Notes: a model not told the origin generated them from the sequence alone. A DNA stretch of 64,000 nucleotides from Dioscorea cayenensis subsp. rotundata (GCF_009730915.1 NC_052475.1:1054001-1118000), one strand, 5' to 3'. Positions 35,159 through 48,900 are shown, counted from the stretch's first letter. Made by a program: numbers and translations.

Positions 35159-35446
35159 GTTTATGGTCATAGTAAATGATTTACCGCCAGTGCAGGAAAA
35201 TGCATTCAGCTTTAACTGAGACTCATTACAGTTATTTCAACAAAATTAGGAGTTTGCTTTTAGTGCACAAGTGTATCAGTGGTAGTGATAGTTTGAAAAT
35301 GTGTTTATGGTCATAGTAAATGATTTACCGCCAGTGCAGGAAAATGCATTCAGCTTTAACTGAGACTCATTACTGTTATTTCAACAAAATTAGGAGTTTG
35401 CTTTTCGTGCACAAGTGTATCAGTGGTAGCGATAGTTTGAAAATGT
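35159..35446 (+). repeat. 144-bp tandem duplication
   Basis: Two adjacent copies, 35159-35302 and 35303-35446, nearly identical (a handful of substitutions), each with gtttatggtcatagtaaatg and ending gatagtttgaaaatgt. Recent by its similarity. Confidence 0.95.
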
Positions 35447-36090
35447 GATTTTATGAACTACAGTGAGGCTTTTTGATGCTGTTCTTGTGTCCTTTCAATA
35501 CCCATAGTGGCACATTTTATGGCATTTGAATATTGAGTCCTTTGTGTGGAGCCATCTTTGATAAGGTAAATGGAATATTAATTTTTTAGCTATGTGAATA
35601 TCGAATTGACCTTGGAGCATCTGCTAATACCACCCTTGGGAGCAACTTACTTTAATTCAGTCCTTTTGTTTGGTTTTCTTAGTTCGAAATTTTGTTTGGC
35701 AAAATGTTTCATGGTTCTATTAACATATTTTATATATCTCTCTTAGATTCTTCCTTCTATATATGGTTGTTATGCCTGCCAAGTTTGTCATTTAAGGAAA
35801 TATTATATTCTTATGGATATCTGAAGAAACAAAGACTAGGAATGGTGATGCACCTATATGATGGATACCCTTTAGAATGTGTACATTGTTGCCAAGAAAC
35901 ATATCATATGCAACTACAGTGAAGCTAAACCTCTTGCTTAGATGGGGCTACGTAATCCAGTTTGTTAGGTATTTGCCAACCTTAAGTTAACCCATTTTGT
36001 AGTTGGAAGTGGCTATGAATGATTGAATGTGTAAGTGCTGGCTTCAATTTAACGTTCTGGTCTTGTTCACTTCTTGTTAATGTGGGAGGT

Positions 36091-36300
36091 GATTAATGTG
36101 GCTTAATATTTTTGGGCTTGGTAGGAAATACATTTTAGCTAGTATGAGTTTACTGCCAAATCATCTCCTAAATTTTATGCTTTGAAATATGACAGATTAA
36201 TGCTGTTTAACATTTTGGGGTTTGTTAGGAAATGCATTTTAGCTAGTATGATTTTACCGTCAAATCATTTCGTAAATTTTATGCTTTGGAATATGACAGA
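36091..36300 (+). repeat. 104-bp tandem duplication
   Basis: Copies 36091-36194 and 36195-36298 share gattaatg...tttaggaaat and attttagctagtatga, with more substitutions than the 144-bp pair nearby, so probably older. Confidence 0.9.
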
Positions 36301-38964
36301 CATGAAAAATAATAGATCTTTCTTGTAACATTTGTTTGTGTATTAGCTCCTGACCTTGTTGGTTTCTTCATATTAAACTTTTGAATTTGAATATATTTGG
36401 TAGCTACGAGAAAAAATGTACCGGAAAACTTCTTGTAATGCTATTTTAGATAATTTTGTTAAAGAATAATCTCTTTATCCAAAATGTTGAAGTATGGCTG
36501 TGGCTTCCCAAGGTCTTAAATTTTTCTTGGCACTCACATATTCTCCTACTCATTTAGTGTGCACCATTGAGTTGCATCTAAATAATAGAGTATGCCAAAT
36601 ATCAGTTGGTGGATTTAAAGGCCTACTTGTTGAAATATTTATTCATTGACTATTTGCCTCTTGATTTTTCTCAGCAGTCATACTGCTGCAGTTCTATAGG
36701 GGTTCACATGTGTGTTCTCTTGTGCTACTTGGGTGCATGAATGTTGAGACACCTAAAAATGATAGACAGCCAAGATAATTGCCTGAGGTAGACTAGCCAT
36801 TGTTTTTCTTGGCAATGCTTTTACTTACAGATCTTTTGATTTCATGTCTGATTACACGGGCAAAGAGTTTTGTTGATAACCCAATATTATAATGAGGTAT
36901 TGTTTATGACATCATGCTCTTCACTTGGTTTTTACTATGTTCTCTACTTGCTCCCTTAGAGTTATTGTTAAAGATCAAAGAATCGATTATAGAGACTTTT
37001 CAAATGCCTTTACACCTTTCATTTAAACCATTTTGCAGTTTGGAAGATGCTTTCAACTTAAAATGGCTGTCCTCCAATTTCATGTCACTGGCATGTGTAG
37101 CATATTTCAGCTTGTGGTTTATTGAATGCTTATTAAAACAGTGTCAGAAATTTGTTGAACTATTGATGCCATCTTTTGCTGTGATGTTTCCATTTTCTTT
37201 TGTGAGTTTTAACTGCTCCTTTTTAATTTGTATGCTTTGCATCTGGTTTTTTTTTTCACATCAAGGAAATGGATAAATTTCTAGTTTAATCTATATTTTA
37301 CATGACCCACTAGGATAGGATTTTGTTCAGTGGTCTACCAGATAAGCCTGCTGCTTGCATTATTCTGAAATGTAATTCTGGAATTAGCTTGAGCCCGTAT
37401 AGTTCCTTGATGCAAAATTGAAATTCCTCATCCACTTTCACAGTTTAGGGTACACTAACATGCTCATGTTTGAATTTTTTTATGTGCAGTCTATGATTCT
37501 ATCAGATGAAAATTTTAACTGGTAGTAGTTGCATAATTCCTGCTGTTTAGTTTGACTGAAGTTGTGTGCCCTAATTGTGGCACATCATCAGTCACTGCAG
37601 GCTACATAGTAGTGTCGGTGTCACCTCACATGGACTTCGCATGCTGTCTGATCGGTTTTGTTCACTGATTTGTTAACAATTTCTTTGATAGCTTGAAGAA
37701 GATGAACCATGTATGTTGGCCATCATGACTCGGATGTTTGAGGAAAATGGACCATCAATGATTTGAAAGTGATCTTCGTACTTTTGGTATATTGATCTGT
37801 CTTCAAAGAGATTCTATTTCTTGTCACTTACCTAGATATATTTTGTTATGTATAGAGATAGTTTTCTACGTAAATCAAGATTTTCTTAGATTTTATTTTA
37901 TTTTTTTAACCAGCAAAAGACCTTCACTGTTGTGCACATGAAGTGAAATAATATTACTGATAGTAGTATCCATCTGCCAGTTAACCTAATATGGGTAATG
38001 AGTCACGTGCTTTGAGCTCACCACATTAACTTGATTTCACTTAGCTTGGTGTAGAAAGGCATTAGCGTGAGAGTTTAGAATCTCTTCGGTAAAATTTACT
38101 TGTTAACAGAGACTTATCCAAAATATATCGGCCTCTATGTTTCTTCATGATTTCCTTACTCTTCCATTGCTACTCTTTTCCAAGAATTACCATCAAACTT
38201 CTACCATGAATTGCATTTCTCATTAGTTTTCAGTTGCAGCAAAGCATACTTAAAAAGAGTTGAGACGTTATCCACTTTTAGTCAAACCTTGAGAAGAAAC
38301 AGAACAAAGAGGAAGAGGTGGCAATGCATGGCTGCAGCCCAAGTGGAACATGGCAGCAGTGATGGCCTTGCATTTAGTGGTGACTTGAATGTTGGCTTGT
38401 TTTGAGGGGAAGCGATAAAAAAGAAATGATGGTGGTGATAGGGGTGGAAATAAATTGGTATATATCATCTGACGTAATCTCCTTAATTATCCACAACTGT
38501 CTCAATTACTCGGTGCATTCATTTGTGTTTTAGTGGTTCTTAAAACCAAAATAGTCTTCCTTCTGAATGCCACTAGGTATTTACACCACATGTATGAGTC
38601 TTATAGTAAAGAAGTTCCATATAGGTAGCTCCTTGCTATAAAGTACATGCGTCCTTGTATAAGACTTCACACATTGATGTTTAGCGGTTGTTCTGAGCGA
38701 TTGTGTTGGATTCTTTAACTTGCCGGTCTAACACCTGGAAGATAAGAAAAGAACTAGATGGAACTATGTATGTCTTCTTCAGATTAGGCCCCGTTTACAT
38801 TTTCTTTGTCATTAGCAAAAGAGAAACCGAAACAACAGGGGAATGAAGAGAAGAGACCAACTTAGATAGGAGAAAGAAAAAAAAAGATTAATTGAAAGAG
38901 AACTTGATAACCTATAAGGCTATAACAATAGGAAAGATAGGCCTAATGATAAGAAGCAAAGCTC

Positions 38965-39300
38965 TTAGCTTTTCCTGTTCTTCTTGGTAGTATTGTTGCT
39001 GCTGTTTCCCTGAAGAAAGTCAAGGAGCACTGGGTTCTTGCACTTGGGGCACCTTGGATCCTCCTCAGAGAGCATCACATACATGAGGCACCTAGGACAG
39101 CCTGCAAGAACCATGGACGTTGCTTCCGGGCTGTTAGAGCATGATGATACGCAGGAGCTGGGAGGGGAGGTGGACGATGTGGATCCATTTGGTGAGTTTT
39201 CCCCATCCCTGACTGCTCTTGAAGTGTTGCCTCTCAGAGGTGGTGGTGACAAATTCAGCTTCAGGTCCAGCTTTGGACTCTTCCCGTTGTTCCTGCTCAT
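38965..39300 (-). CDS. GL2-INTERACTING REPRESSOR-like (GIR1/GIR2) small EAR protein
   Basis: Single coding exon of 111 residues. The N-terminal EAR motif LDLKLNLSPP (about residues 11-20) recruits TOPLESS-type corepressors; in Arabidopsis GIR1/2 link GLABRA2 to TPL to repress root-hair genes. A Ser-rich middle (PPSSCVSSCSNSPEA) leads to a C-terminal pair of CxxC motifs, CPRC and CPKC (GCPRCLMYVMLSEEDPRCPKC spacing), typical of this family and probably zinc-binding. The start is the ATG of MSRNNGKSPKL, directly after a CAG-type acceptor region, so an upstream UTR intron is likely. TATA motif at 39625-39632 on this strand lies about 330 bp upstream. Family assignment is firm; the exact ortholog is not. 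Confidence 0.9.
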   Translation of the reverse strand: MSRNNGKSPKLDLKLNLSPPPLRGNTSRAVRDGENSPNGSTSSTSPPSSCVSSCSNSPEATSMVLAGCPRCLMYVMLSEEDPRCPKCKNPVLLDFLQGNSSNNTTKKNRKS

Positions 39301-39624
39301 CCTCTTATAATAGAAAGTTTTACCTGTCTGAAAATCACAAACAAATATATAGATAGAAGAAATCAATAGATGACAATTTAGAATTGTAGACTGCTTTTAT
39401 AGTCACTGGACATCTTAGAAATCAATATGAACATGAACCTTTAGACTAAGACACCTCTGCCAACCCTGCTTGAGTTTTTGCTGGAGTCTCAAGGTCAACT
39501 GGGATGGATTCAACCGGTGAGCAGCTCCTAATTGAGGGAACTAACTGCTTGGATGTCCTCCAGCACAAGCAGGAAGATAGGTTTGTTTCTGGGGGTGGTG
39601 GTGGTGGTGCGCCTCCAGCGCCAT

Positions 39625-39632
39625 TATATAAG
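39625..39632 (-). promoter_or_regulatory. TATA box of the GIR-like gene
   Basis: On the minus strand the sequence reads ccttatataatgg, a good TATA box, about 330 bp from the ATG. The 5' UTR between them would hold an intron with acceptor near 39329. Confidence 0.5.
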
Positions 39633-41988
39633 GTGGGTTTGGAGGGAGGGGGTGATGGCTTTTCTTTAATACAAAACAGAAACTTTATTTTCCTTTACTA
39701 CCTCTCTTTTGTTTTATATCTCTTTTATCTCTTTTGGATTATAGCATTTGAGAGGGAGAGGAGAAAAATAAACAAATAAATAATAAAATAGGGGTGAGGC
39801 TGGATGGGATTGAAGAATAGGGTGCAAAAGTAAGGAAGTAAATTAATTGAGGTCTTGGAGATTTGTTTAATAGTGGTGTAAAGAGTCTAAAGAGTTTAGG
39901 TTAGCAATGGAGAAAATTGTAGTAAGCCTTGCAATTTTAGGTGCAGCCCTTCATTCATTGCGTGGAAGAACGAAGAAAAGCACAGTCAATTTCTATATAT
40001 AGAAGAGCAAAAAATTTATAATGTCAACATATCCATGATGATGCTGTAAACCTTGCATATGATATTTATACATTTTATGTATATAAGATAATTTTATGTG
40101 TATTAATTATTTTGATGATGAAGACCTCAGACCTGGGCACAGGTATATATTGGGTTGAACGGAGCCTGTGGGAACTGCTGAATATTTGTTTGGCGGCAAT
40201 GAACAACTCTGACCGCATGGATGATGATCCACCTTGCACCAACCAAGAAAGGTTAGTTTGAAACAAAATTATTTCAGTTTCATTTGAAGAACCATGCAAT
40301 TCATTTACTGTTAAATTATCATGTTTCTTTTTGAACCGCATTAATTCATTTTCTAAAAATTTTTGCAAGTCTTCTTGAAACCATAATTTATTATTCATAC
40401 ATACTCCATCACTCTTTGGGATTTTTTCTTTTATTTATTAAATAAATTTTATTTAAGAGTTTACTAATTCTAGAACTTGAAATTGAAGAAGGTACTCCAG
40501 ATGTTTGTAGGTAGCTAGTAAATGGAATTGAATGGTTATCTCGTTGGGTTAATAAATGGGTCTTAAATACACTCAACTTTTAGTAAATGAGTCATTACTT
40601 GCAATTGAATGAAGGATGCGCCGTGTGGCTTTGCAACTCTTTCATCTTACTCTTTCTTTATATAACTAATTAATATTACTTCATATCATAAGCACACAAT
40701 TAATGTCCCCACTTTGATACATGTGAATGCATTCAGGTCACAACCTTGTGACCTCTCTCCTCCCTTTCATTCTCCACTATTAGATTTTGATCCACTTCTC
40801 TACATTTTTCTTTAACTCTTCTTCACTTTGATCTATAATAAGGATAAGCCAAGTATTGGGTTGACATTTTATTAGGAAAATACAAAGGTTGACCTTGCTT
40901 GCCTTGCTATTTAGTAGTTTTGAACTTGGGATATTCATATTTAAATTATTTTGTATGGGTAGGTATGTGATTGTGGTAGAGAAGAAATATTAATTGTTTG
41001 AGGGTTTTGAAAAAGTTATCAGATTAGTAGTTGATTGAGGCTATCCAATCAAAGTCAAAATGTATTGTTGAGCTGGAGAAATTGGATGAGGATTTTAAAT
41101 TGATCCCATTATCTATCACGATTAGATTCATATCAATTCAATTAAATGTTTAACATTTACGGCTCTTATTAGTGTTTGACTTGTTAAAGCTTTCATTAAC
41201 TCAAGCACTTGGATAAACTAAATGCAAACATATGATTCTCATAATGTATTAGTAGTTTAATGTTTTTTTCATTGCAATTAGTTGGTGAATAGGAACAAGC
41301 CATGTGCCCATCTCTTAATGAACTTAATTAAAGGTAGGGTTAGAAAATTACAAATGCATTCATTGTAGAAGACTTAAAGAGCCTTTAACTTCTTCTCCAT
41401 GAACCTTTGCATGACATTCAATTGAAAGTGGCCAACTCTTGATGGGTGCTTAGTCAAATCTCTAACTTAATAGTTTCCAACTTGAAATCATTCAATTAAG
41501 TTTTTATTTTCATTTTTTTTATTTTTTATGGTTTATATTGTTTGTTTGGACTGAGCTTTTGTTTGAGTGCTCTTAATTTCCACCCACCAAGGCAAACATC
41601 AAGTGAATATTTCTAATATTACATGCTAGTCCATAAACACCAAGCACCATTTAATGCTTCATTTGAAATATAAACCTCCTTTGTGATGTAGTGCAAGACA
41701 TGACTTCAAAAGTAGGTGAGTTTTTGGTAAATGTTTAGAACCCTAAAAAAATAGTATTGTTTTGAAATCTTTCATCAAGATCATCAGTGAAAGGTTTTAA
41801 TGGAGTTTGTATAATTAGCTCAAGCATAGCATGCATATCATTATAATAATAATAAAAAAAATACAGATACAAGCATGGACATATATCTTATGTATTATAA
41901 TTTGCACGCTAATGACATGTTTAAACTTTAAATGAAAGAAATCACTACATATGACACATCACTTGTAAATGTATGTATATAGATAGAC

Positions 41989-42021
<33 letters not shown>

Positions 42022-42675
42022 GATATATGTGTACAACTTGTGCACCCTCTTAACTCAAAGAAGTTGTTGATCAAACATGAAAACCATACACTTTCATGGA
42101 CGGTGTTGACCAAGAGATATTTTCAACATGTTGAAATAAGTTCTTCATTGAATTTTATTAAAAGCAAGTTTGCTTTCATTCGCCAACCTCTCTCTTTCTT
42201 TCTTTGTGGTTCATTAAATCAGAGGTAAGTAAGTTCATTGAGGCTGCACTCATTTCAAACATGTTGTTTTCTTTTCATGACGTCCCCACGCCCCCACGCT
42301 TTGGCCATTAGGGACGAAACTTATGGTCAGTATAATTTAATTGTCAATTCTTAATTAATAAATTGATTTGGATTTTGATTTATTGGAAGTTGATCCCTCA
42401 AATCAAATTATGGAATATTACTTACAATTACAACTTGAATTAAGTTACAAAACGACACATCATTCTCTTATTTTTCTCTCTCTAGCTCTAGTTGGTCAAA
42501 GGGAAGAGTTTCATCCCTTCTAGTCCTCTGATTAGATCTAGTAGTTCTTTTTGTTCCCCCCTAGTACAAGACTCACTCACTTGTCAACTCTTAAAGCACC
42601 AAAGTTACCTTATTACCTTGTCAAATGGTTTTAAAAATCAAATATAATTTGTGTTGTGTCGTTGCTTTTATAAAT

Positions 42676-42995
42676 TACTCCTTCCGTTTATTTTTACTTA
42701 TCACATTTATCTAGTTTACACCGATTAAAAAAAATAGTTAAAGTTAATTAGTTATTTATATTTTATAAAAAATTTCATTATTTTTCAAAATTACACTATT
42801 TAAAACAACACTAGTGGAGTATATAATTTAATGCTTAGTTGACTATAATTTATTGAAAATTATACAAGTACATTAAATTAAAGAGTAAATTTGGAAAAAA
42901 AAATTATTTAATGCTATACAAAATTTTTAATGTAACAAATAAAAAAGTAAAAGAAGAGCTTTAAAATGTGACAACTAAAAAGGAACGGAGGAGTA
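42676..42995. mobile_element. Stowaway-type MITE
   Basis: About 316 bp flanked by TA dinucleotides (42676-42677 and 42994-42995). Left end reads ctccttccgtttattttt and the right end, on the other strand, ctcctccgttcctttttag, followed by matching tatcacat/tgtcacat. These are the classic CTCCCTCCGTTC ends of Tc1/mariner-derived Stowaway MITEs. AT-rich interior, no coding frame. Confidence 0.85.
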
Positions 42996-43789
42996 TTTTT
43001 TTATTAAACAGGTTTTTCAACACATTAACAAGAAAAAAAATCAATTGTAGCTGATAGCCAACCTATTTGGTCAAAAATATTATTATTATTATTATTATTA
43101 TTCCAAAAAAAAAAATGGCCTAAAGCTAAATCACCATTATCAGACCTTGTGAGGGATAGGAATAGAGGAGCATTGATGCAGTGCAGCGATGAAGCTGCAG
43201 GGATTTGCAGGTGTGGTCATTGATAAGCCATTAACAAGGCTAACTTGGAGGGAGGGAAGGAAGGATAGATGGAGAGATGTGTGTAATGAGAGAATTGAAA
43301 GACATCCATTAAAGAACATTGAAGGTCCACCTCTTTCAGTTTCCATCTTTATGGATGAATGGATGGATTGAGGGGGGGAAGAGGAGCTGGTCTATTTTGC
43401 TTTTAATTTAAGGCACTTTATTATCATTGTTACTGCTTGCATCCTGTTCCTATTATTATCCAACTTACACTCGTCCCTACTTCCTATGTTCCTTTTTGAT
43501 GGTCAATAAATTCTGTGTGTACTCAATCTCAAAGCCCATATGCATGTAATTAAGTTGCCGTGTGCCTAATGACTCGGATCAAGAGAACGACAGCGTGCAG
43601 GGAAGCTGTTCAATCTTTTCTTCTTCTTTCATCTTCTTCAATTCCATTGTTTCTCTACAACATGGCGTGTCAAACTCTGATTTTCGGATTTTCAGTACGG
43701 TGTTAATGAGTCTATATAGTGCAACGTCAGGTTTCAGTCATTGTGCTTTTTGTTGCTTTAACAAGTGGATGATTACCTTGAGCAATTTA

Positions 43790-43827
<38 letters not shown>

Positions 43828-44572
43828 CTTGTAAGATGTGTTTAATGTTATGCTAATCTTTAGTAATTAGAGTGCCATGTCTCCTTGGATCCTTTTTGCT
43901 TCAAAAATTTGGATGATTTTGTTTTTACTACTCATAATGTGAATCATATTCATCTTTACTCTGTTCTTACCTGGATCATTTTTGTTTGCTTATCCGTGTG
44001 ACTTATGTGCTGCCAACCAGCTGAGAGATAAAAAAATAAATAAATAAAGAATCCAAAAACAGAAGGATCTTTTCACATATAAAAACAATGAAATATACCA
44101 ATACCTTATAAACTATGCTACTAAGCATTAAAACATATTAATGATCTAGTTTGATTTGTATTACCACATAACATGTACTTATTGGTTTAGAGCATTACTG
44201 ACAGATTGACCAAAAAAAAATATATATAAATAAAAAAATAATCCTACCAAACATGTTGGCAAAACCATGAGGCACACGTTTATAGTTTATCATCCTTGTT
44301 CTCTTTGTTTCTTGTGTTATACGTTGCTTAGCCAATAATAAATTCATAATTTATTCATTTTCATTAAAAACACACACACACGAGAGTTGATGATCAAAGT
44401 CTCCAATAGATGGCATTATATCACTGATGTCATTAAACATAGGCAGTAATCACTTGTTAGGCTTACGGTGCTAAAATAATAATGATAAAAATAAATTAAA
44501 AATAATAATAAAGAAAAAAGAAGAAACAAAAAAAATAAATAAAAATATATATATTGCAAGCCTATTGCTCAT

Positions 44573-45321
44573 AGCATGTTTGGATTCAAGGATTGATCCC
44601 CAATCCTTGGGGATCAATCCTTGTGGCATGTGCATGCCCATGTTTGGGCATGCACCTAGGGATATGGGAAGGGATTGAGGGGGGATTGTATGCCCCTCAA
44701 CCCCTTCATGCTCATCCCTCTCATTTTTGGGGGGATTGAGCATGCCTTGATGATGTAATTACCTTTTTACCCTTTATAATATTATATTTATTTAAATGTT
44801 AATGATTTACATTGTATTTATACATTATATTTATATTGTATTTACATCGTATTGGATGAAAATTAAGAAATGACATGTTATACATTGTATTTATTTTTAA
44901 AATATTAAAATTATTTATATTTTAGTGATTTAAAAATAATTAAATTTGAACATTTATTTATTTTAAATAAAAATAATTAAATTGTATTCATCAATTAAAA
45001 TGTATAAATTTAAAATTTTATTTAGAAAATGAATAACTCATTTATTTTTTTATAGAAATTGGAGCTATTTAATAATAATTGTTTCTTTTACAAGATATAT
45101 TATTTAATTAAAATATTAAAGGGTAAAAAAGTAATTTTACTAAAATTTTCTCCTATTCTCTATCTTATTCCTATTCCCATCCCCTCCAACCAAACATTAC
45201 TTTTGTTCCCATCCCCAATCCCCTTTTCCTATTTATATTCCCATCCCCTTCCCCTTCCCCTTCTCCATCCCCATCCCCATCCCCATCCCCATATTTCCAT
45301 TCCCTCTAACCAAACGGACCC
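44573..45321. mobile_element. hAT-like non-autonomous element rich in palindromes
   Basis: The right end ccaaccaaac...ccaaacggaccc, read on the minus strand, starts gggtccgtttggttagag, the common start of plant hAT MITEs; the left end gcatgtttggattcaagg is an imperfect inverted match. Interior has nested palindromes at 44587-44735 and a CCATCC/CCCCAT run (45230-45295). No coding frame of transposase seen. Target-site duplication not established. Confidence 0.5.
44587..44621. repeat. Perfect 16-bp inverted repeat with 3-nt loop
   Basis: Arms 44587-44602 and 44606-44621 are exact complements, starting aaggattgatcccc. An 11-bp palindrome gtgcatgccca/tgggcatgcac follows at about 44626-44651. Confidence 0.9.
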
Positions 45322-45901
45322 ATAATGTTTTCCCCCTACCACACACAAAAGAGAACATGTCTAATAAAAAACACAGAAGATCCTAAAACAATCTGCAGAA
45401 CCGCCAATTCAGTCCAGCTTAGTATTAGGGCACAGCACAGCTCCAAACACATGACATGGTCGTCAACTTTCTAAGTGACATCTTCCAGTACCTTTGCCCT
45501 ACAGTGAAGATAAAGGGATGGGTCCTACTGGATAAAACTTCCAAATAACAACTAGGTCCAAACTATTATACATGTCACACATCCCCAAGGGATACAGTTA
45601 TCAAAAACCAATACAATGGATAGCTTTTCAAGGAAACGGTTTCTTTTTTCAGTTCAAGCTAGATTAATTATCACATGCACCGTGACAATGCATGTAAGAG
45701 AGAGATCCTTCAGATAGTGTTGACTAATTCTTACCAGGTATGAAAACTATAACATACATTTAATGTCAATAAGAACTGATGGTAATAGTTGCATGAAGAT
45801 ATGAATGATTTAAGTCAATACCTGAGATGGCACTGTGGCCAATGTTGAGCCTGAATTGTGCAGTCTGGAATCATAGCCATTACTATCGTTGTTTGTGCAA
45901 G

Positions 45902-48900
45902 TCAACAATCTAGTGACCTGGTTTCTTCTTCAATAGAATACCCATCGTCATTTTCTATATCTCTGTTATTTCTTGCACTGATATCGCTTGCTCTATAAAT
46001 TTCATGTGAATTCCATGCAGGAGGAAAAGTCTTCTGCAAGGCTTCTGTGAGTACTCCACCATTTCTCTCTATCTGGCGAAGGCACTTGGACCAGTGAACT
46101 GCAGTTCCCATGTCAACAGTTAAATCATTCTTGACCATTTCCTTACAGATGTTCAGTATACCGGAAGAAATGTATTCTTCAGCAACTGTCGCTCTTGATA
46201 AAAGTGATGTCATTAGGCAATGATAGGCGGCTTTGTCTGGTTTCAATCCGGCAAGCTTCATCTCTTCAAAACATTGTAAAGCTTTCTCAGGGAGTGAAGA
46301 CCGAGCCCAACCTTTGATCAGAGTGGTATATGTTTTCAAATTGGGCTGCACTCCAACATTCTTCATTTCCTCAACTATTTCCATTGCTTTCTGCACAAAG
46401 ATGTCTAAGATGGTTATTGAATAGAAAGCATCTACTGAATGAAATTATTTGAACAAAGCCCTCCTGCCCATGAACAAAATTTATAAGCATTGCAAGTCTG
46501 ATAGGACTAATGCTCAAGGGATATCATAAATCAGAATCAACAAGAAATATCATTTGGACATTCTGAAATGGCATGGCATCATGAGATGCCATGCATTAAA
46601 AAAAAAAAAGGTTGGGATGTTTCAAAACGAGCAAAATATACTATCAGTTGTTTTGTCCGTGATATAATTACCGGCATATCACCAGCTTTGCAGCATGCAT
46701 TTATGAATGAAGTATATGTGTGAATATCAGGAAGGACTCCATCTTGATTCATTTGTTGCATTAAATCAGCAGCCTCCCACACATCCCCTCTACGGGCCCA
46801 TCTGTGTAATAAAAGCAAGTGTCATTTTGGAGTGAAGTGATAGTGTCATGGTCATTATATTTGAGAAACCAAGTGAAAAACAATGTACACTGTAGATGAG
46901 AAACGTATGCATGCCGATGGATATCAAAAACCAGATCAAACTCACCCATCAATCAATATGTTATACACAAAGGTATTCCTTGGCATCTTCTGAGCACTCA
47001 TTTCCCTGGTAACTGCCAAGGCACTCTGCATCCGACCTGACTTGCAGCATGCTTTGAGTAGTGCTTCATATGTGAATACATCTAGCTTGAGCCCTTCATC
47101 TTTAATTCTGGTAAAATATTCGAAAGCCTTGCCAATGTCACCACCAGCAGCATAACCCTCCATGACTGTTGTGTAAGTACGCTCATTGGGCTTTACACCA
47201 GCAAGTACCATCTTGTCAATGATTCCGACAGCCTTGTCCACCTACAAAATAGATGAATAAGCAGATTGACTCATCAACTGCTATATTAAAAACGAAACAA
47301 ATTTGAAGTCATGCAAAACTACCTGATGCTTTCGGACAAGACCAAGGACAAGAACATTGTAGGTTTCTACTGTTGGAACACAACCAGCATGCCTCATTAA
47401 ATCTAAGACTTCCAATGCTCTTTTCACATCACCAGCTTCTGCAAACCCATACATGATTGGGGTGAATGTTCGAGCTGATGGTCGGTGTCTTTCTCTCTGC
47501 ATTTCGTGAACAATACGGAGTGCTCGATCTATGTTACCCATCTTACAGAATGCATTGATGATAATATTGTAAAGAACAGCGTCGGGCTTTAGGCCAGCTG
47601 TTAACATTTCCTCAAAGATGCTGAAAGCATTTGCATAATCATTTAATTTGATGAATCCATTGATCAACATGGAATAAGTTTTAAAGTTGTGTTCAATGCC
47701 ACTTGATTCCATCAAGTTGACAACTTCTAGGGCTTTAGGGAGCTTCCCAATCTATAAAAGGACAATCAAATCAGTATTGCCTATAAAACCAATAGCATGA
47801 CAAGTAAAATTAGTCAAGGCATCAATAAAAATAACATCAGCAGACCAGTTCACTAGATCATAGCAATTAGATAACCAATAGGATGCAATTTAGAAAAAAA
47901 ACATAGGCACCTTTGTATATAGATTGATAAGACACCCATAACTGACAACTGATGGCGGAAAACCACATTCCTGCATCAATATGTGAAAGAACGAATGATG
48001 AATCAATCAATCAAATCATACATCTTGTGATAGCAGGCAGGAGATTAGCATAGGCATGACAAATGCCGAAAGCAATTCAGGCACAACAAATTAACTATTG
48101 AACAGGAATTGCTAGCCTAAATGCCTCCAAAAAAGGACTCATCAACACCAAAAATTCTCCTCCATTTGGAATATACTAACTATACTAGCAGGTTGCCCAA
48201 ACTGATTTCACTTACAAATGCAAGGAAAAAAAAAAAAGCAATCCCTTATGCAAGTGTTTGTAAAAGCTTACAACAGTGAAATAATGGATCAGGTAATTTA
48301 GTGAACAATGAAAGTACAACGTAAACACAATTCATCCAAAATTAAGTTTTCTTCATTTGCTATTCTGTTCCTGTATTTTGCTCTTTTGTTGGAATTGGTC
48401 GCCTTAATCTTGACAAAATTTTCTATACATATTAGTCCCTGATTCTCTAAATCCACCAAAAGATTGAAGATATTAAGTGTTAAAAGAGTGAGTGAAAATT
48501 TCCACGACCTACCTTCAGCCTTTCAAACACAATCAGACATTTCTCTTCATCCTTAATATTTGTGTAACCATCCATCATAGTGTGATATAAATCAATAGAA
48601 GCATCAATCCCTTGTTCTTCCATTTCACGAACCAAGTCTTCCGCTCGAGTCATATTTCCAACTTGGCTGCATGGTGTTTAAAAATGTGCAATTTGGTAAG
48701 AGGTGATAGAAACTACAGGCCTCAGCTAAAAATAAAAATAAACACCCAAGGCTACCCATCACACTGAAAATGTAAAAGGTGAAAATATAGAAATGTACAA
48801 TGTGAAAATAGACAAAGAGTTATAGTTGTGAGTGCCATTGCAAAGAAGCCTTGAAATTGAAGGTGGTTGTAGTTGTGAGTGCCATTGCAAAGAAGCCTTG

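Larger units (their letters stand above)
34823..38964. other. Long stretch without a convincing gene
   Basis: Composition is less AT-extreme than true spacers here, and several exon-like segments with splice motifs occur on the + strand: an open frame around 35000-35120 (FSINESPADMFFMEVEW...), and 37692-37766 (LEEDEPCMLAIMTRMFEENG, then stop) after a TAG acceptor. Their phases do not join the 33475-34822 exons. Best current reading is introns or 3' UTR of a long transcript starting near 32440, or decayed coding DNA. Two internal tandem duplications are listed separately. Confidence 0.35.
39640..45901. other. 6-kb gene-poor region with MITEs
   Basis: No gene can be supported. Holds a Stowaway MITE (42676-42995), a hAT-like element (about 44573-45321), (TA)n tracts near 42000 and 43795-43823, and a (ATT)n run at 43080-43102. 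An isolated 107-codon minus-strand frame (40075-40398) is discussed under rejected items. The far right end includes the 3' UTR of the PPR4-type gene. Confidence 0.5.

Noticed and set aside
36914-37276. 120-codon hydrophobic + strand frame
   Set aside because: T-rich DNA produces Phe/Leu/Cys-rich frames by chance; no motif, no codon bias and no family resemblance.
40075-40398. 107-codon minus-strand frame starting MNNKLWFQEDLQKF
   Set aside because: ATG start and mixed composition are suggestive, but no domain, splice structure or conservation can be seen. It could be a real small gene or a decayed fragment.
43140-43371. Opposite-strand 60-70 codon frames
   Set aside because: Short, no family match, overlapping on both strands; composition of a gga/aag-rich patch only.
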